Below, in pieces: positions 61,285 to 64,000 of a stretch of DNA of 64,000 bases (its first letter is position 1; every line of letters begins with the position of its first letter). Position numbers and translations under genes: made by a program. Source of the DNA: Actinoplanes sp. NBC_00393 (GTDB taxonomy: Bacteria > Actinomycetota > Actinomycetes > Mycobacteriales > Micromonosporaceae); the NCBI RefSeq assembly GCF_036053395.1, contig NZ_CP107942.1, forward strand, positions 4,182,501-4,246,500, written 5' to 3'. The notes under the pieces were generated by a model. That model worked only from the letters and a program-made list of their open reading frames with translations. It did no database searches and was not told the origin of the DNA.

Positions 61285-62927
61285 GACAGTCCCTCCGCGA
61301 GGGGTCCGAGAGCGAGAGCAGGCAGGAAGGTGAGGGCGACCAGCACGACGGTCACGCCGGCGACCATGCCGACGAACAATGGCTGGTGGGTGGGCAGCGT
61401 GCCCTCGGACGCCGGTACCGGCTGCTGTCCGGCCAGCGAGCCGGCCAGGGCGAGGACCAGGATCAGCGGCAGGAACCGGCCGAGCAGCATGGCCAGGCCG
61501 AGCGCGGTGTCCCACCAGGCGGTGTTCACCGTGATGCCGGCGAACGCCGAGCCGTTGTTGTTGGCGGCGCTGGTGAACGCGTACAGGACCTCGGAAAGCC
61601 CGTGCGGGCCTACGTTGAGCGCCGTCGCGTTGTTGCCGGTGGCGAACGCCGCCGCGGTGCCGGCCAGCACGATGATCGGGGTGACCAGGAAGTACAGCGA
61701 GGCCAGCTTCATCTCGCGGGCGCCGATCTTCTTGCCCAGGTACTCCGGGGTGCGCCCGACCATCAGCCCGGCCACGAACACCGTGATCACGGCGAGGATC
61801 AGCATCCCGTACAGGCCCGAGCCGGCACCGCCCGGCGCCACCTCGCCGAGCATCATGTTGACCAGCGGCATCATCCCGCCGAGCGCGGTGTACGAGTCGT
61901 GGAACGAGTTGACCGCACCGGTCGACGTCAGGGTCGTGGCCGCGGCGAAGGTGGCCGAGTTCGGGATGCCGAACCGGGTCTCCTTGCCCTCCATGGCCGC
62001 ACCGACCGCCTGCGGGACGGTTCCGGCGCCGTGCGTCTCGAAGGCGACGGTCAGCGCGATGCTGCCCAGGGCCAGGAGCGCCATGACGGCGGCGATCGCG
62101 TACCCCTGCCGGTTCTGGCCGACCATCCGGCCGAACACCCGCGGCATGCTGAACGGGATCAGGAAGATCAGGAAGATCTGCAGCCAGTTGGTCCAGGCGG
62201 TCGGATTCTCGTACGGATGGGCGGAATTGGCGTTGTAGAAACCGCCACCGTTCGTGCCCAGCAGCTTGATCGCCTCCTGCGAGGCCACCGGCCCGCCGGT
62301 CAGATGCTGGCTGTCGCCGGTCAGCGTGGTGATGTCGGTGCCCGCGGACAGGTTCTGCACCACGCCGGCGACCATGAAGACCAGCGTGGCCAGCACGCAG
62401 ACCGGCAGCAGGACGCGCAGCGTGATCCGGGTCAGGTCGACCCAGAAGTTGCCCAGGGCCTGCGCCTTACGGGCGGCGAAGCCGCGCATCAGGGCCACCG
62501 CGACGGCGACGCCGACACTCGCGGAGACGAAGTTCTGCACCGCGAGGCCCGCCATCTGCACCAGATGGCCCATCGTCGATTCACCGGAGTACGCCTGCCA
62601 GTTCGTGTTCGTCACGAAGCTGACCGCGGTGTTCCAGGCGATGTGGTCGGTGACGGCGGGCAGGCCGAGCGCAAGCCACAGCCGGTCCTGCACCCGCAGG
62701 AACAGGTAGAGGAACAGGATCGAGACCGCGGAGAACGCCAGGACGCTGCGGGCGTAGACACCCCAGCTCTGCTCGGTGTCGCGGTCCACGCCGACCAGGC
62801 GGTACACGCCCCGCTCGACCGCGTTGTGCCGCTTGCCGGACACCACGCGGTACAGGTAGTCGCCGAACGGCCGGTACACCGCCACCAGCGCGGCGACCAG
62901 CGTCAGCACGAAGAGCCAGCCGGCCAT
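61281..62927 (-). CDS. kdpA: Potassium-transporting ATPase subunit A
   Basis: 548 residues, ten-helix channel-like subunit that carries the selectivity filter. The four pore loops include [41 protein letters not shown] and [17 protein letters not shown] 62927 shares its A with the TGA stop of kdpF, so translation is coupled. Complete and typical. Confidence 0.97.
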   Translation of the reverse strand: MAGWLFVLTLVAALVAVYRPFGDYLYRVVSGKRHNAVERGVYRLVGVDRDTEQSWGVYARSVLAFSAVSILFLYLFLRVQDRLWLALGLPAVTDHIAWNTAVSFVTNTNWQAYSGESTMGHLVQMAGLAVQNFVSASVGVAVAVALMRGFAARKAQALGNFWVDLTRITLRVLLPVCVLATLVFMVAGVVQNLSAGTDITTLTGDSQHLTGGPVASQEAIKLLGTNGGGFYNANSAHPYENPTAWTNWLQIFLIFLIPFSMPRVFGRMVGQNRQGYAIAAVMALLALGSIALTVAFETHGAGTVPQAVGAAMEGKETRFGIPNSATFAAATTLTSTGAVNSFHDSYTALGGMMPLVNMMLGEVAPGGAGSGLYGMLILAVITVFVAGLMVGRTPEYLGKKIGAREMKLASLYFLVTPIIVLAGTAAAFATGNNATALNVGPHGLSEVLYAFTSAANNNGSAFAGITVNTAWWDTALGLAMLLGRFLPLILVLALAGSLAGQQPVPASEGTLPTHQPLFVGMVAGVTVVLVALTFLPALALGPLAEGLS

Positions 62928-63016
62928 CAGAACTTCTCCGGGAAGAGCAGGGCGGCCACCAGCAGGGCGGCCAGGGCGACGGCCAGGATCAGGCCGGCGA
63001 GGTTGACGGCGCTCAT
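62927..63016 (-). CDS. kdpF: Potassium-transporting ATPase subunit F
   Basis: 29-residue single-helix peptide beginning [10 protein letters not shown] and ending ALLFPEKF, the C-terminal signature of actinobacterial KdpF. It stabilises the KdpABC complex in the membrane. Its stop overlaps the kdpA start, and its start shares a base with the stop of the small open frame before it. Too short for routine gene calls. Confidence 0.9.
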   Translation of the reverse strand: MSAVNLAGLILAVALAALLVAALLFPEKF

Positions 63017-63096
63017 CAGCGTTCGGCCGCCTTGATGAGCACGGTCAGCGCTGCGAACAGCGCCACCGTGAGCACGACGAACACGAGGTCAGCCAC
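63016..63096 (-). CDS. Second hydrophobic micropeptide at the head of the kdp operon
   Basis: 26 residues starting [10 protein letters not shown] with GTG 63096, a single membrane helix ending IKAAER. AAGGAG at 63103-63108 stands six bases upstream, a strong ribosome site, and its TGA overlaps the kdpF ATG as TGATG. The gene is thus the first in a chain of coupled cistrons. It is KdpF-like in size and topology but not in sequence. The basic, charged C-terminus should be cytoplasmic. Confidence 0.75.
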   Translation of the reverse strand: MADLVFVVLTVALFAALTVLIKAAER

Positions 63097-63196
63097 GAAA
63101 AGCTCCTTGTTGTGCGAGGGGTTGCACATGGAGCCAAGCGCGCGCCGCAGCGCTTTGACAGCGTTGTTCACGCGATGCCTACGCCGCCGGTCCCGA

Positions 63197-63217
63197 TTTT
63201 GACGCGCCGTTAACGCG
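63197..63217 (+). promoter_or_regulatory. Response-regulator-like tandem site, copy 2 (upstream of the kdp operon)
   Basis: TTGACGC at 63199 and TTAACGC at 63210, an 11-base period, in a segment of 21 bases matching 55809-55829 at 19 positions. It lies about 100-120 bases upstream of the first start codon (63096), a place where an activator such as KdpE could bind. Also in this gap is the short dyad TGTGC (63111-63115) and GCACA (63124-63128). Confidence 0.55.
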
Positions 63218-63298
63218 TACCCTCCGGCGGTGTGACAGCGGCACCTCTCCGGGGCCGCGCGACACCCGCAAGGACCTGCGCGCGTCCTGGCAGGAGGA

Positions 63299-63920
63299 TC
63301 AGCCGTGCTGAGTTCCGGTCAGAGCTGCCTGCTCGGCGGCCTTTCCCGGGCGGACGGCGACGAAGTAGACGGCGGCGCCCAGGAACACCAGGGCCGCGGT
63401 GAAGACGTTGAGGCGTACGCCGAACAGGGTGTTGGCCTCGTCGACCCGGAGCAGCTCGACCCAGAAGCGGCCGGCGGTGTAGCCCATCAGGTACAGGGCG
63501 AACGCCCGGCCGCGGCTGAACGTGAAGTGGCGGTCGAGCCACCAGACCAGCCCGGCCACGCCCAGGTTCCAGAGTGCCTCGTACGCGAACACGGGGTGGT
63601 AGAGGCCAGGCCTGGTCTCGCCGGTGTCCATGTCGTGCACCTGCAGACCCCACGGCAGGGTGGTGAGCTTGCCGTACACCTCGTTGTTGAACCAGTTGCC
63701 GAGCCGCCCGATCGCCTGACCGACCGGCAGGCCCGGGGCCAGCGCGTCGGCGATCACGCCCAACGGGATGCCGAGCCTGCGGGCCGCCACCCAGGCGCCG
63801 ACCGCTCCACCGGCCACCGCGCCCCAGACGCTGAGACCGCCCTCTCAGATGCCGAACGCCCGCAGCGGCTCGTCGAGGGTACGGCAGCGATTATCACGGT
63901 GCCGGAAAGTACTCGCAGCC
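63299..63920 (-). pseudogene. lgt: lgt pseudogene (prolipoprotein diacylglyceryl transferase) with in-frame stop
   Basis: The C-terminal two thirds of Lgt is well preserved: WGAVAGGAVGAWVA, the catalytic-site signature GQAIGRLGNWFNNEVYG and YHPVFAYEALWNL, then GRFWVELLRVDEAN. Reading 5' into the gene, the frame hits TGA at 63845-63847 exactly where the family has Trp (FGI-stop-EGGLSVWG), so TGG to TGA is likely. Further upstream LDEPLRAF still fits Lgt, but the first membrane helices and the YHxxTD segment are absent or scrambled, and the region ends at a different gene. A functional lgt must be elsewhere. Confidence 0.78.
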
Positions 63921-63941
63921 CGCTGTCAGCCCGCTGAGAAA

Positions 63942-64000
63942 CTAGTCCAGCAGGTCGTCGAACTCGCCCTTCTTGGCACCGTCCAGGAAGGCCGCGAACT
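63942..64000 (-). CDS. DUF397 protein (5' part outside window)
   Basis: The last 18 codons read FAAFLDGAKKGEFDDLLD and stop at 63942-63944. This is the end of DUF397, a small actinobacterial domain usually paired with an adjacent helix-turn-helix (XRE-type) regulator. The partner would lie beyond the window. Confidence 0.65.
   Translation of the reverse strand, partial: FAAFLDGAKKGEFDDLLD

Overview
The window is very GC-rich DNA with strong third-position G/C preference, frequent GTG starts, purine-rich Shine-Dalgarno sites and many actinobacterial families (SARP-type BTAD regulator, GAF-ANTAR protein, mycothiol-dependent isomerase family, DUF397, LCM methyltransferase, STAS/HATPase/SpoIIE partner-switching proteins). 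It fits a chromosome of a filamentous actinomycete, most likely Micromonosporaceae (Actinoplanes-like). That placement is inferred from gene content and style, not from a marker gene. I see no rRNA, tRNA, CRISPR array, transposase, integrase or phage gene.

Layout. 1-5.3 kb: 5'-cut MarR regulator, a STAS-HATPase protein and a STAS protein, stand-alone CheB methylesterase, LCM-type methyltransferase, LytR_C protein and metallo-beta-lactamase-fold hydrolase. 5.3-8.9 kb: terminator, cytochrome P450 remnant and an AfsR-like BTAD-NTPase regulator. 8.9-13.8 kb: small membrane proteins, PAF-acetylhydrolase-like lipase, a damaged divergent TetR/membrane-protein pair and a YkuD protein. 13.9-19.5 kb: GT39-type mannosyltransferase, a translationally coupled STAS-HATPase plus SpoIIE-phosphatase pair, an alpha/beta hydrolase and a PD40 protein. 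19.5-26.9 kb: CinY-like secreted protein, UspA, a sugar-type MFS transporter fused to a UspA domain, VOC protein, serine beta-lactamase-like protein, GNAT and LysR, then a 3' fragment of a P-loop kinase. 27.0-29.4 kb: a two-gene unit, a small two-helix membrane protein followed by a NACHT NTPase with a membrane-embedded C-terminus. 29.6-39.1 kb: prfC, large secreted hydrolase, uracil-DNA glycosylase pseudogene, polar amino-acid ABC transporter, inositol-phosphatase-family enzyme and SGNH hydrolase. 39.2-45.0 kb: a 1677-residue protein kinase/ATPase/GAF/diguanylate cyclase, followed by about 840 bases of non-coding DNA with two unrelated 63-bp tandem repeat families. 45.0-55.7 kb: unknowns, metallophosphoesterase, GvpU-like protein, MarR and divergent hydrolase with a clear operator, diverged carboxylate-amine ligase, STAS, GAF-ANTAR, GyrI-like protein, amidase and a secreted protein. 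55.8-63.1 kb: potassium pump operon, second micropeptide-kdpF-kdpA-kdpB-kdpC-kdpD, with no kdpE next to it. 63.3-64.0 kb: an lgt pseudogene and the end of a DUF397 gene.

How the genes connect. Several loci belong to stress and second-messenger signalling: three partner-switching loci, the diguanylate cyclase fusion, UspA proteins and KdpD. The most interesting unit is the NACHT pair. The C-terminal tail of the small membrane protein and the N-terminus of the NACHT protein share a motif of about 21 residues, about half identical. That is the arrangement known for bacterial NLR/effector pairs that signal through homotypic, amyloid-type motifs. The window also holds an unusual number of decaying genes (P450, UDG, lgt, P-loop kinase, TetR pair).
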